The notes under the pieces: generated by a model
What the model was told of the DNA's origin: nothing
What the model saw: only the letters and a program-made list of their open reading frames with translations
Databases searched by the model: none
Shown here: positions 51,939 through 59,442 of the stretch, one piece after another
Layout: every line of letters starts with the position of its first letter
Numbering within the stretch: position 1 is the first letter of the stretch
Program-made: the position numbers and the translations under genes
Assembly: GCA_020061105.1 (NCBI GenBank)
Contig: JAGUYW010000002.1
Coordinates: forward strand, 1-64,000
From: Anaerolineales bacterium
GTDB lineage: Bacteria > Chloroflexota > Anaerolineae > Anaerolineales > UBA4823
Reading direction: 5' to 3'
DNA length: 64,000 bases

Positions 51939-52924
51939 GATCGCTCCTTCTTCGAATACGGGTCCACCCAGCAGGCTGCGGTGTGGTCAACCCCCACCGA
52001 GGTCAGTTTGGGGTTGTCAGCCCAGCAAATTTCGCCCGCCAGTTCGCAGCGCTGCGCAAAGGGGCAGGCGGTTGGCTTGCTGGTCAGCACCGGCGGAGCG
52101 CCTTCAATCGAGACCAGCCGCCGCCGTCCGGTTTCATCCAGGCGCGGCAGGCTGCCCAACAGCCCGATGGTGTAGGGGTGTTGCGGGTTCTCGAACAGCG
52201 TATCCACGCTGCCCTGCTCGATAATCCTGCCGCCGTACATCACGGCGATGCGCTGCGCCAGCCCTGCCACCACCCCCAGGTCGTGGGTGATCCAGATGAT
52301 GGCGCTGCCGAATTCGTCACGCAAGCGCCGCACCAGGTCGACAATTTGGGCCTGGATGGTGACATCCAGGGCGGTCGTCGGTTCGTCGGCAATCAAAATC
52401 TTGGGGCTGCAAGCCAGCGCCATAGCGATCATCACCCGCTGGCGCATGCCGCCGGAAAACTGGTGCGGGTAATCGCCCAGGTGGGCGTTGGCGTCATAAA
52501 TGCCCACCAGGCGCAGCAGATCGGCAGCTTTCAACATGGCTTCTTTCCAATTCATCCCTTTGTGCGTCACCAGCGGTTCTGCCACCTGCTTGCCGACAGT
52601 GAGCACCGGGTTGAGCGAGGTCATCGGGTCCTGGAAGATCATGGCAATTTGCGAGCCGCGCACGCTGCGGATCTCGCTCTCGCTCATTTTGAGCAGGTCC
52701 ACGCCGTCGTACAGCGCCTGGCCTTGCACAATCTCGCCGGGCGGGGTCGGGATCAGGCGCAAGATCGACATCATCGCCACGCTTTTGCCGCAACCGCTCT
52801 CGCCCACAATCCCCAGCACCTCGCCTTCCTGCATACTGAAAGACACCCCGTTGACAGCATAAACCGTGGCAGCCGGGGTGACGAAGCGAGTTTCCAAACC
52901 TGAGACAGTCAATAAATCGGGCAT
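51935..52924 (-). CDS. Oligopeptide ABC transporter ATPase (OppD/DppD type)
   Basis: ATPase of 329 residues: Walker [13 protein letters not shown], signature [15 protein letters not shown], Walker [13 protein letters not shown]. The C-terminal extension carries four cysteines ([15 protein letters not shown], plus a later Cys) like its partner. AAGGAAAAGG precedes the ATG at 52924; longer in-frame starts lack an RBS. It is the first gene of the D-F-A-B-C operon. Confidence 0.93.
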   Translation of the reverse strand: MPDLLTVSGLETRFVTPAATVYAVNGVSFSMQEGEVLGIVGESGCGKSVAMMSILRLIPTPPGEIVQGQALYDGVDLLKMSESEIRSVRGSQIAMIFQDPMTSLNPVLTVGKQVAEPLVTHKGMNWKEAMLKAADLLRLVGIYDANAHLGDYPHQFSGGMRQRVMIAMALACSPKILIADEPTTALDVTIQAQIVDLVRRLRDEFGSAIIWITHDLGVVAGLAQRIAVMYGGRIIEQGSVDTLFENPQHPYTIGLLGSLPRLDETGRRRLVSIEGAPPVLTSKPTACPFAQRCELAGEICWADNPKLTSVGVDHTAACWVDPYSKKERS

Positions 52925-53043
52925 GATCCTTTTCCTTCCTGCTCCTTGCATCCCGGAGGGCAACCTCCACCCTCCGGGCGCCATCAAGGAGGAGAGACAA
53001 GCGTTTCTTTACGATATTCATTATAGAAAAGAGGGGAATGAAA

Positions 53044-53067
53044 CACACCCCATGATCATGGGGTGTG
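53044..53067. promoter_or_regulatory. Perfect 24-bp palindrome
   Basis: CACACCCCATGA and its exact complement with no spacer. It lies 120 bp upstream of the OppD start, in the region between the divergent Opp and ECF operons. It may be an operator for a dimeric regulator of the Opp operon, or a hairpin. Confidence 0.55.
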
Positions 53068-53147
53068 GTATGGGGGTGGGTATGGGGTTATAATTAACTT
53101 CAAAATTTGACCAATCTACCGGATTCCAAGCGCCTGAGTCATGCTAG

Positions 53148-53441
53148 GACCTGGTTACCAGGTCTACCAGGCGTCGTTTTTGTGGTATTATTCACAAACC
53201 ATCTTCGAGTAAACGCTGCACAGGCGCGACGCTTCTGATTCGATGCGTTATCCCTGCCAAGTAATACCATCAAAGATCGAAAAAAGGACCGCCTATTTCC
53301 AAAAGAACGACCCGTTCGATCAATCGATAACAATTTTTTCTCCGAGCCAGCCAGCCTAAAGTGTTCACCATGGTTGAGCGGCCGCTCAAGGGCAGGGATG
53401 GAAACGTCCTTACCTCCCGAATCCCGGCGCATGCCGGGAGG
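53148..53441 (+). promoter_or_regulatory. Leader with three inverted repeats upstream of the ECF operon
   Basis: This non-coding stretch has GACCTGGT-T-ACCAGGTC (53148-53164), a perfect 16-bp palindrome TTGAGCGG/CCGCTCAA (53374-53389), and a stem CCTCCCG (53413-53419) / CGGGAGG (53435-53441) just before the RBS. The last can refold as CCCGGC-GCAT-GCCGGG. The position of the last stem, 10 bp before the Shine-Dalgarno, suggests translational control or a riboswitch. I cannot assign it to a known class; a Moco-type riboswitch would fit the downstream genes but is not shown. Confidence 0.4.
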
Positions 53442-53458
53442 AATTGGAAAGGAGAACA

Positions 53459-54043
53459 GTGACAGATCGATTCTGCTCGCCTGTTTCCTTCCTGGCGAGT
53501 TTTTTGTTCGACCAGGAAGTGAACCAAAAACTATTCATCATCACCGGCCCAATCGGCGCCGGTAAAACCAGCTGGTGCCTGCAGTTGATCCGTGAAGCGC
53601 AGGCCAGCGGGTTGCTCCCTTGCGGGCTGGTCTCGCCGGCGGTCTTCGAAGCGGGCGCCAAAACCGGCATCGACCTGGTGGATGTGTCGTCGGGTGAAAG
53701 GCGCCGCCTGGCGGTGCGGCGCGCCGCCCAAGAAACCGAGGCGCCTGCTGGTCTGGCTACCCAATCCTGGCGCTTCGACGAGTCGGTGGTGACCTGGGGC
53801 AACCAGGCTCTCAGCCAATTGCAAAACCCCCGCCTGCTAATTCTCGACGAACTCGGCCCTCTGGAGCTTTTGGAGCAAGCCGGGTTGGTCGCCGGCCTGA
53901 AAGTCATCGACAGCCGCCACTATGACCTGGCTTGCGTGGTGATCCGCCCCAGCCTGCTGCCCACCGCCCTGAAACGCTGGCCGTGGGCAGAAACCCTATC
54001 TATCCCCACCCTCCACACAGCTTACGCGGAGCGGGAAGCATGA
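53459..54043 (+). CDS. P-loop NTPase (THEP1-like) of the ECF operon
   Basis: Protein of 194 residues. Walker A is ITGPIGAGKTSWCLQLI and Walker B is RLLILDELGPLELL, as in the nucleoside-triphosphatase (THEP1/NTPase_1) family. GTG at 53459 is used because GGAGA lies just ahead. Its stop overlaps the ATG of the ECF ATPase gene (ATGA). Stand-alone THEP1-like NTPases have unclear physiological roles; here it heads a transporter operon, suggesting an assembly or quality-control function. The C-terminus is short relative to characterised enzymes. Confidence 0.75.
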   Translation: MTDRFCSPVSFLASFLFDQEVNQKLFIITGPIGAGKTSWCLQLIREAQASGLLPCGLVSPAVFEAGAKTGIDLVDVSSGERRRLAVRRAAQETEAPAGLATQSWRFDESVVTWGNQALSQLQNPRLLILDELGPLELLEQAGLVAGLKVIDSRHYDLACVVIRPSLLPTALKRWPWAETLSIPTLHTAYAEREA

Positions 54044-55515
54044 TCCACATCCGCGACCTCAACGTTCATTACGGCGACATCCCGGCCCTGCAGGATATCT
54101 CGCTGCAGGTTGCCCCCGGCGAGTGCCTGCTGGTGACTGGGCCTTCTGGCTGCGGCAAGAGCACCCTGGGACGCGTCCTGGGCGGGTTGATCCCGCATGC
54201 TATTCCGGCTCAGCTCACCGGCCAGGTGGAAGTCGCCGGATTATCCCTGCAGTCGCATTCCATCCCCGAGATCGCCCAGAAGGTCGGGATGGTCTTCCAG
54301 CGCCCGGCCTCCCAGCTTTTTCATTTGCATGTCGAAGACGAAGTCGCTTTCGGCCCGCGCAACCTGGGGCTGGAGGAAGAAGAAGTCAGCCAGCGCGTCG
54401 AATGGGCTTTGCAAACTACCGGCCTGGTTCCCCTGCGCCAGGCCAGGCCCTCCCAGCTCTCCGGCGGGCAGAAGCAGTGCCTGGCGATCGCCGCCGCCCT
54501 GGCCATGCGCCCCCAGGTGTTGGTGCTGGATGAACCCACCGCCTCCCTGGACGTGCCCAACACCCGGCGGGTGATCGACACCCTGACAAATTTACGCGCC
54601 GAACACGGCGTCACAATTATCCTCATCGAACACCGTCTGGCAGAAGCCGCCCAGTTGGCCAACCGGGTGGTGATCATGGAAGCCGGTCGCATCGTCGCCA
54701 GCGGCCCGCCCCAGGATGTATTTGCCGATCGAGCGCTGCGCGAGCGCCTGGGCCTGCGCCGCCCGACCGAAGAACCCTCCATCTCCTGGAGTTCGCTGAT
54801 CCGGCGCAACGGCTCCGGCCAGCCAACCGAGCAGCCCTTGCTTTCCTTCGAAGCCGTTTCTGCCGGTTTCAACGGCCATGCTGTCATTCACGAGATCGAT
54901 CTGCAGCTCTACCCGGGCGAATTTACCGCCCTGGTGGGCGATAACGGCGCCGGTAAGTCCACCCTGGCCATGGTAGCTGCCGGACTGATCAAGCCGCAAA
55001 GCGGCCGGCTGCGCTTTCTCGACGGTGTGCGGCCTCGCCCCGGCCTGGATGTGGCCTTGCTCTTTCAAGACCCGCAAGAGCAGTTGTTTACCGACTCGGT
55101 GGATGAAGAAGTGGCCTTTGGGGCAGAAAACTACGACGCTTTCGACCCAGATACCCATCGCCGCATCCTGCAAGAAGCCGACTTGTTGGAGCTGCGCCAG
55201 CGCCGCCCGCAAGTCCTCTCCGTAGGCCAGCAGCAGCGCACCGCCCTGGCGTCCTGCCTCAGCTTGCGCCCGCGCCTGCTGATCCTGGACGAGCCGACCC
55301 TGGGACAGGATTGGGGTCACCTGCAACGCCTGATGGATTACCTGCGCCTGCTGAACCAGATGGGAACCACCATTTTGCTGATCTCTCACGACTATAAATT
55401 GGTGCATCACTATGCTCACCGCGTCATCCTGCTGAAAGACGGGCGCATCGAGCAGATTGGAAAAATCGATCACTCACCTCAATTGGAGGCTACTTATGAA
55501 ACTCTCAACGCGTGA
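54040..55515 (+). CDS. ECF transporter ATPase, two fused ATPase domains
   Basis: Cytosolic ATPase of 491 residues with two complete ABC domains (EcfA1-EcfA2 fusion). Domain 1: Walker [14 protein letters not shown] (about 33-45), signature [15 protein letters not shown], Walker [13 protein letters not shown]. Domain 2: Walker [28 protein letters not shown] (LSVGQ replaces LSGGQ), [12 protein letters not shown]. The [10 protein letters not shown] and [11 protein letters not shown]-loops are typical of ECF transporters. It powers the EcfT and S-component encoded downstream. The next gene starts 20 bp inside its 3' end. Confidence 0.93.
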   Translation: MIHIRDLNVHYGDIPALQDISLQVAPGECLLVTGPSGCGKSTLGRVLGGLIPHAIPAQLTGQVEVAGLSLQSHSIPEIAQKVGMVFQRPASQLFHLHVEDEVAFGPRNLGLEEEEVSQRVEWALQTTGLVPLRQARPSQLSGGQKQCLAIAAALAMRPQVLVLDEPTASLDVPNTRRVIDTLTNLRAEHGVTIILIEHRLAEAAQLANRVVIMEAGRIVASGPPQDVFADRALRERLGLRRPTEEPSISWSSLIRRNGSGQPTEQPLLSFEAVSAGFNGHAVIHEIDLQLYPGEFTALVGDNGAGKSTLAMVAAGLIKPQSGRLRFLDGVRPRPGLDVALLFQDPQEQLFTDSVDEEVAFGAENYDAFDPDTHRRILQEADLLELRQRRPQVLSVGQQQRTALASCLSLRPRLLILDEPTLGQDWGHLQRLMDYLRLLNQMGTTILLISHDYKLVHHYAHRVILLKDGRIEQIGKIDHSPQLEATYETLNA

Positions 55516-56104
55516 ACTGGCGACCCTGGCTGTTTTCGGGGCTTTATGGGGGCTGGTCGAAGCCAGCTTGGGTTCGGTGCTCAAATCGCTGAATATCCCG
55601 CTCAGCGGCGTCTTCCTGGCCGCCATCGGGCTGATCATCGCCCTGGTAGGCCGGGTGTTCGTGCCCAAACGCGGTTCGACGCTCTTCATCGGCGTGCTGG
55701 CAACCCTGATCAAGCTATTCAGCCTGGGCGGCGTCATCATCGGCCCGATGGTTGGCATCCTGACCGAAGCCATCCTGGCGGAAATTGTGCTCTCGCTGGC
55801 CGGAAAGCCGCGCCGTCCGGCCCTGGTGCTGGCCGGGGCGCTGGGCGTGGCCTGGGTCATGCTGCAGCCCTTCGTCACCGGGCCGCTGCTGTTTGGGCGC
55901 ACGGCCTTCGTGGTCTGGCTAGATTTGCTCGATCGCGGCAGCCAGCTGCTCGGCCTGGATGTCACCGCAGCCATCTGGATCGTGCTGGCGCTGCTCGCCA
56001 TCCACCTGGCGATCGGCGGGCTGGCAGGCTGGTTTAGCTGGGATATCGCCCGCTTGCTGCAGGCGCGCCAGGGCAGATCCATCCCTCAAACACTCGAATC
56101 ATAA
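55496..56104 (+). CDS. Membrane substrate-binding (S-like) component of the ECF transporter
   Basis: Hydrophobic protein of 202 residues with about five or six helices (for example LATLAVFGALWGLVEASLGS and LFIGVLATLIKLFSLGGVII). Its place between the ECF ATPase and EcfT, and the small helical form with short loops, fit an ECF S-component that selects the substrate. I do not recognise a specific vitamin- or metal-binding motif (no BioY, ThiT or CbiM pattern). GGAGG precedes the ATG, which lies inside the end of the ATPase gene. Confidence 0.75.
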   Translation: MKLSTRELATLAVFGALWGLVEASLGSVLKSLNIPLSGVFLAAIGLIIALVGRVFVPKRGSTLFIGVLATLIKLFSLGGVIIGPMVGILTEAILAEIVLSLAGKPRRPALVLAGALGVAWVMLQPFVTGPLLFGRTAFVVWLDLLDRGSQLLGLDVTAAIWIVLALLAIHLAIGGLAGWFSWDIARLLQARQGRSIPQTLES

Positions 56105-56183
56105 ATAGCTTTCACTGGCTTACAACTCAACAGTCAAAACAACCAAAAATCACAATACTTTATCGATACAAGGAAACATAAAC

Positions 56184-56636
56184 TTGAAACACATTTCAAA
56201 ACTCCTCCTGATCTTCATCGCCATCTCCCTGGCAGCTTGCAGCGCTGCCAGCCAGCCGGCTGCCTTTGAGCCAGGATCAACTTTACTGGTTTCGGGTGGC
56301 GAAATCAAAAAATCCTACAGCCGCGCCGACCTGGAAGCCCTGCCTGCCAGCCAGGCCGATTTCCTGGACGTGACTTACCGCGGGGTTGTGCTGTCGGTCT
56401 TACTCCAGGACGCCGGTTTCGATCCGCAGCAGGTCAAAGCCGTCAAAGCCGTCGCCAACGATGGCTTCACGGTCAATTATGACCCTGCCCAGTTCTTACG
56501 CCCAGATTTTCTGGTAGCCTACGCCCAGGCCAACGGGGAACTGACCGACAAAGACGGCCTTTTCCGGATTGTGCTGCCGGGGGCGGAGGGCAAGCAGAAT
56601 GTGCGCATGTTGGTCGAAGTACAAGTGATCCAATAA
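56184..56636 (+). CDS. Lipoprotein with sulfite-oxidase-like (molybdopterin-binding) fold
   Basis: Lipoprotein of 150 residues: lipobox ISLAAC (Cys near residue 19), then a small domain with the pattern LLVSGGEIKKSYSRADLEAL, VTYRGVVLSVLLQDAGFDPQ, AVANDGFTVNYDP, and FRIVLPGAEGKQNVRMLVEV. This resembles the oxidoreductase molybdopterin-binding domain (SUOX-like), but it lacks the conserved Cys that ligates molybdenum. It may bind a pterin or metal outside the membrane and hand it to the ECF transporter. Start is TTG with AAGGAAAC ahead. Its TAA overlaps the next ATG. Confidence 0.75.
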   Translation: MKHISKLLLIFIAISLAACSAASQPAAFEPGSTLLVSGGEIKKSYSRADLEALPASQADFLDVTYRGVVLSVLLQDAGFDPQQVKAVKAVANDGFTVNYDPAQFLRPDFLVAYAQANGELTDKDGLFRIVLPGAEGKQNVRMLVEVQVIQ

Positions 56637-57367
56637 TGGCGACCCACAGCCTTTCGCAAAGCATTTCCCAACCTCGTCCGGCGCCCAGGCTGGGCATGCT
56701 GGGCTACCTGGCGATCTTTGCCGCCTCGCTGGCGGCGGTGATGGCAGTTCCCCCCAGGGTTTTGCCGTGGAGCGCCGGGTTGTGTTTGCTGGTGGCGGCG
56801 CTGGTGTACCCGAGCGCCTTTCGCCGCCTGATGCGCCTGCGTTGGCTGGTGATGATCGCTCTCTTGGCGCTGCCGGCGGTCTTTTTCGTGGGAGAGGTCG
56901 ATCGCAGCCTGGCAGGCATCCCAGTCTCGTCGGAGGGGCTGCAAACCGGCTTCCAGATCGTGGTGCGGATTGTGGTGGTCTTGATCGCCGTCGATGGCCT
57001 GACCTCCTCGGTGGATATCGCCTCGGTAGCCGGGCTGCTCGAGAAGGCCGGCCTGCACGGGCTGGGTTTTTCGATCGGGGTGGCGCTCAACCTGCTGCCA
57101 TCTTTGCAGCAATCGGCCTTGAATGCCTGGCGCAGCCTGTGGATGCGCGGCGGCTTGAGAAAGCGGCGCTGGCGCAGCCTGACCTTCCTGTCCGTGACGA
57201 TCGTCTCCAACGCCCTGAGCCGCGCCGAAGAAATCGCCCTGGCGGCGGAGGCGCGCGCCTTTTCTCCGCAGCGCGCCCGCCGCCTGCCGGTCGTGACCGG
57301 GCGCTTCGATCCGCTCGTCCTGGTTGTGTCTTTGATCGCGATCGTGGTCGCGATAATGATCGTGTAG
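56636..57367 (+). CDS. EcfT/CbiQ-type transmembrane component
   Basis: Membrane coupling protein of 243 residues with about five helices. The family carries two Ala-Arg-Gly-type motifs that grip the ATPases. Here RSLWMRGGLRKRRW and EEIALAAEARAFSPQRAR match in position, although the second reads ARA rather than ARG. It joins the S-like protein to the double ATPase. Start codon A is shared with the previous stop (TAATG). Confidence 0.88.
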   Translation: MATHSLSQSISQPRPAPRLGMLGYLAIFAASLAAVMAVPPRVLPWSAGLCLLVAALVYPSAFRRLMRLRWLVMIALLALPAVFFVGEVDRSLAGIPVSSEGLQTGFQIVVRIVVVLIAVDGLTSSVDIASVAGLLEKAGLHGLGFSIGVALNLLPSLQQSALNAWRSLWMRGGLRKRRWRSLTFLSVTIVSNALSRAEEIALAAEARAFSPQRARRLPVVTGRFDPLVLVVSLIAIVVAIMIV

Positions 57368-57409
57368 GCGCGATGGCCTGGTCTGGTTTGACCAATGTTT
57401 TTGTAACCG

Positions 57410-57440
57410 GTGCAAGGCGCCGAAATCAGGCGCCTTGCAC
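57410..57440. repeat. 12-bp-stem hairpin, copy 2 of the dispersed palindrome
   Basis: GTGCAAGGCGCC and its complement around loop GAAATCA, 42 bp after the EcfT stop and 37 bp before the FmdE gene. It matches the element at 2712-2744 with paired stem changes. The sequence on each flank differs, so the element rather than a larger duplication has spread. Confidence 0.75.
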
Positions 57441-57476
57441 AGCAAAAAATCAAAATGAAAAAGGTGCTCCTTACTG

Positions 57477-58166
57477 ATGGAAGATTTAGCCAAATTCTTA
57501 CAACTTTGCGCTGCCCGCTATCCGCATCTCTGCCCGCGCCAGGTGCTTGGAATACGTATCGCTATGTTGGCCGGAAAGATTCTCAACCTGGATCTACCGC
57601 AAACCGGTAAACGCTTGTTTGCCTTCATGGAATGCGACGGGTGCGGCATGGGCGGCGTGGCCGTTGCCAGCGGTTGCGCGGTGGAACACCGCACCATGCG
57701 GGTCTTGGATTATGGTAAGCTGGCAGCGACCTTTGTCGATACCCAAACCGGGCAATGCGTGCGCATCCGGCCTCACCCGGGTTGCCGCCAGGCTGCCGAA
57801 GAGCTTTTTCCCGCCGAGCCATCCCGCTGGCACAGCCAGCTGCGAGGTTACCAGGCGCTGCCCGACGAGACCTTGCTGATCGTCCAACCCGTAGCGCTGA
57901 ACATCTCGATAAAGAAAATCATCAGCCAACCCGGCCTGCGGGCGCTGTGCGAGTGCTGTGGTGAAGAAATCAGCAACCAGCGCGAGATCACCTGGAACGG
58001 GCATACCCTGTGCCGCTCCTGCGCCGGGGATAAATATTACTGCCCCATAGCCGGGGAGGCCGGTTCAAACATCAAGAATACCAGGCTGCCGGTGGTGGGG
58101 CGAACTTCGAATTCAGCCGTGAATTTACGTCGCCGATTTTCGCCTCGTATGCTGCAAAGGGAGTAA
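57477..58166 (+). CDS. FmdE-domain protein with zinc ribbon
   Basis: Soluble protein of 229 residues. The N-terminal FmdE domain (subunit E of formylmethanofuran dehydrogenase family) shows HLCPRQVLGIRIAMLAG and ECDGCGMGGVAVASGC; a C-terminal zinc ribbon has CECCGEEI and CRSCAGDKYYC. FmdE-family proteins bind metals and occur in molybdenum or tungsten enzyme clusters beyond methanogens. Placement between EcfT and MoeA supports a molybdo-/tungsto-cofactor role. The low-complexity C-terminal 45 residues extend past the ribbon. Confidence 0.88.
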   Translation: MEDLAKFLQLCAARYPHLCPRQVLGIRIAMLAGKILNLDLPQTGKRLFAFMECDGCGMGGVAVASGCAVEHRTMRVLDYGKLAATFVDTQTGQCVRIRPHPGCRQAAEELFPAEPSRWHSQLRGYQALPDETLLIVQPVALNISIKKIISQPGLRALCECCGEEISNQREITWNGHTLCRSCAGDKYYCPIAGEAGSNIKNTRLPVVGRTSNSAVNLRRRFSPRMLQRE

Positions 58167-58239
58167 AATAGGGATGCACAAGGCGCAGCGCCTGATCTTC
58201 AACGCAGCCCTGTAACCATAAAAAAAGATTGGAAATCAA

Positions 58240-59439
58240 ATGATCTCATTCGAAAAAGCCTACCACTTATCGTTAGAAAATGTCCAAACCCTGGAGACAG
58301 AACTTGTCGGCCTAGTTGCTGCAGTCGGGCGATTACCTTCCATCGATCTACTGGCGTCGGTCGATTCCCCTTCGGTGGACGCCTCGCTGAAAGATGGCTA
58401 CGCCGTTCACTCAGACGACATTCATGACGCCCGCCCTGACCATCCGGTCGCCCTGCGCCTTGTTGGCGTGGCAGAAGCCGGCGGAAGCTGGCAGGGCGAA
58501 CTGCAGCACGGAGAAGCCTTGCGGATTCTGAGCGGCGCCCCACTCCCCACCGGCGCAGACGCCATCCTCACCGAAGAATTAGCCACCGAGCAAGCCGGCC
58601 AGGTCATCGCCACCGGCGACGCCCATGTCGGGCGGAATATTATCGCCAGGGCCAGCGATGTCCGGAAAGGGCAGGTGCTGGCTGCGGCGGGAGAGAAATT
58701 GCTGCCCAGTAAAGTAGGACTCTTAGCAGCCGGTGGCCTCGACATCGTGCCCGTCATCCGCCAGCCCCGGGTGGCAATCATCGCCACCGGCGACGAAGTG
58801 ATCTTTCCCGGGCAACCCTTGAAAATGGGCGGTCTGTACGCCAGCAATCTGGTAACCCTGGCAGCCTGGTGCGCCTGGTTCGGTTTTTCGGTCGAAACTT
58901 ACCTGGTTGGCGATGTGGAGAAGAACATCCGCGCTCAACTTCAACAATCCATCATCGAACACGATGTCATTCTGACCAGCGGCGGGGCCTGGAAGGGGGA
59001 GAAAGACCTGACTGTGCGCACGCTGGATGAGATGGGATGGCAAAAAATCTACCATCGCGTCAAAATGGGACCCGGAAAGGCGATTGGCTTCGGGATATTC
59101 CAGAACAAACCGGTCTTTTGCCTGCCTGGAGGCCCGCCCTCCAACCATATGGCCTTTCTGCAGCTGGCGCTCCCTGCCTTGCAAAAAATGGCCGGCTTCA
59201 AGCAGCCCGGCTTAGCGCATATCACCGCCAGGCTCTCTGAAACCATCAGCGGGCAAGTCGATTGGACGCAGTTCATCCATGGAAAATTGGTGGAACGCGA
59301 TGGGACAAAATGTTTTTACGCCCGCCAGCCTGCCAGCCGACTGCAAATGATCGCCCACACCGAAGCGCTCGCCATGATCCCTGAAGGCCAGGTCGAAATT
59401 CGCAAAGACAGCCTGGTTCAGGTGCAGGTCTTGATCTGA
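58240..59439 (+). CDS. moeA: Molybdopterin molybdenumtransferase, MoeA-like
   Basis: Enzyme of 399 residues that inserts molybdate into adenylated molybdopterin (or tungsten in some relatives). Visible are VDASLKDGYAVHSDD, RILSGAPLPTGADAIL, the fold segment RVAIIATGDEVIFPGQPL, VILTSGGAWKGEKD, VKMGPGKAIGFGI and FCLPGGPPSN. The MoCF domain (about 170-310) has the GGA-G and GP-K motifs. It closes the ECF operon. Confidence 0.92.
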   Translation: MISFEKAYHLSLENVQTLETELVGLVAAVGRLPSIDLLASVDSPSVDASLKDGYAVHSDDIHDARPDHPVALRLVGVAEAGGSWQGELQHGEALRILSGAPLPTGADAILTEELATEQAGQVIATGDAHVGRNIIARASDVRKGQVLAAAGEKLLPSKVGLLAAGGLDIVPVIRQPRVAIIATGDEVIFPGQPLKMGGLYASNLVTLAAWCAWFGFSVETYLVGDVEKNIRAQLQQSIIEHDVILTSGGAWKGEKDLTVRTLDEMGWQKIYHRVKMGPGKAIGFGIFQNKPVFCLPGGPPSNHMAFLQLALPALQKMAGFKQPGLAHITARLSETISGQVDWTQFIHGKLVERDGTKCFYARQPASRLQMIAHTEALAMIPEGQVEIRKDSLVQVQVLI

Positions 59440-59442
59440 GTG

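Noticed and set aside
53413-53441. Definite Moco riboswitch
   Set aside because: Stem and gene context fit, but I cannot match the conserved core by eye, so it is left as a candidate leader.
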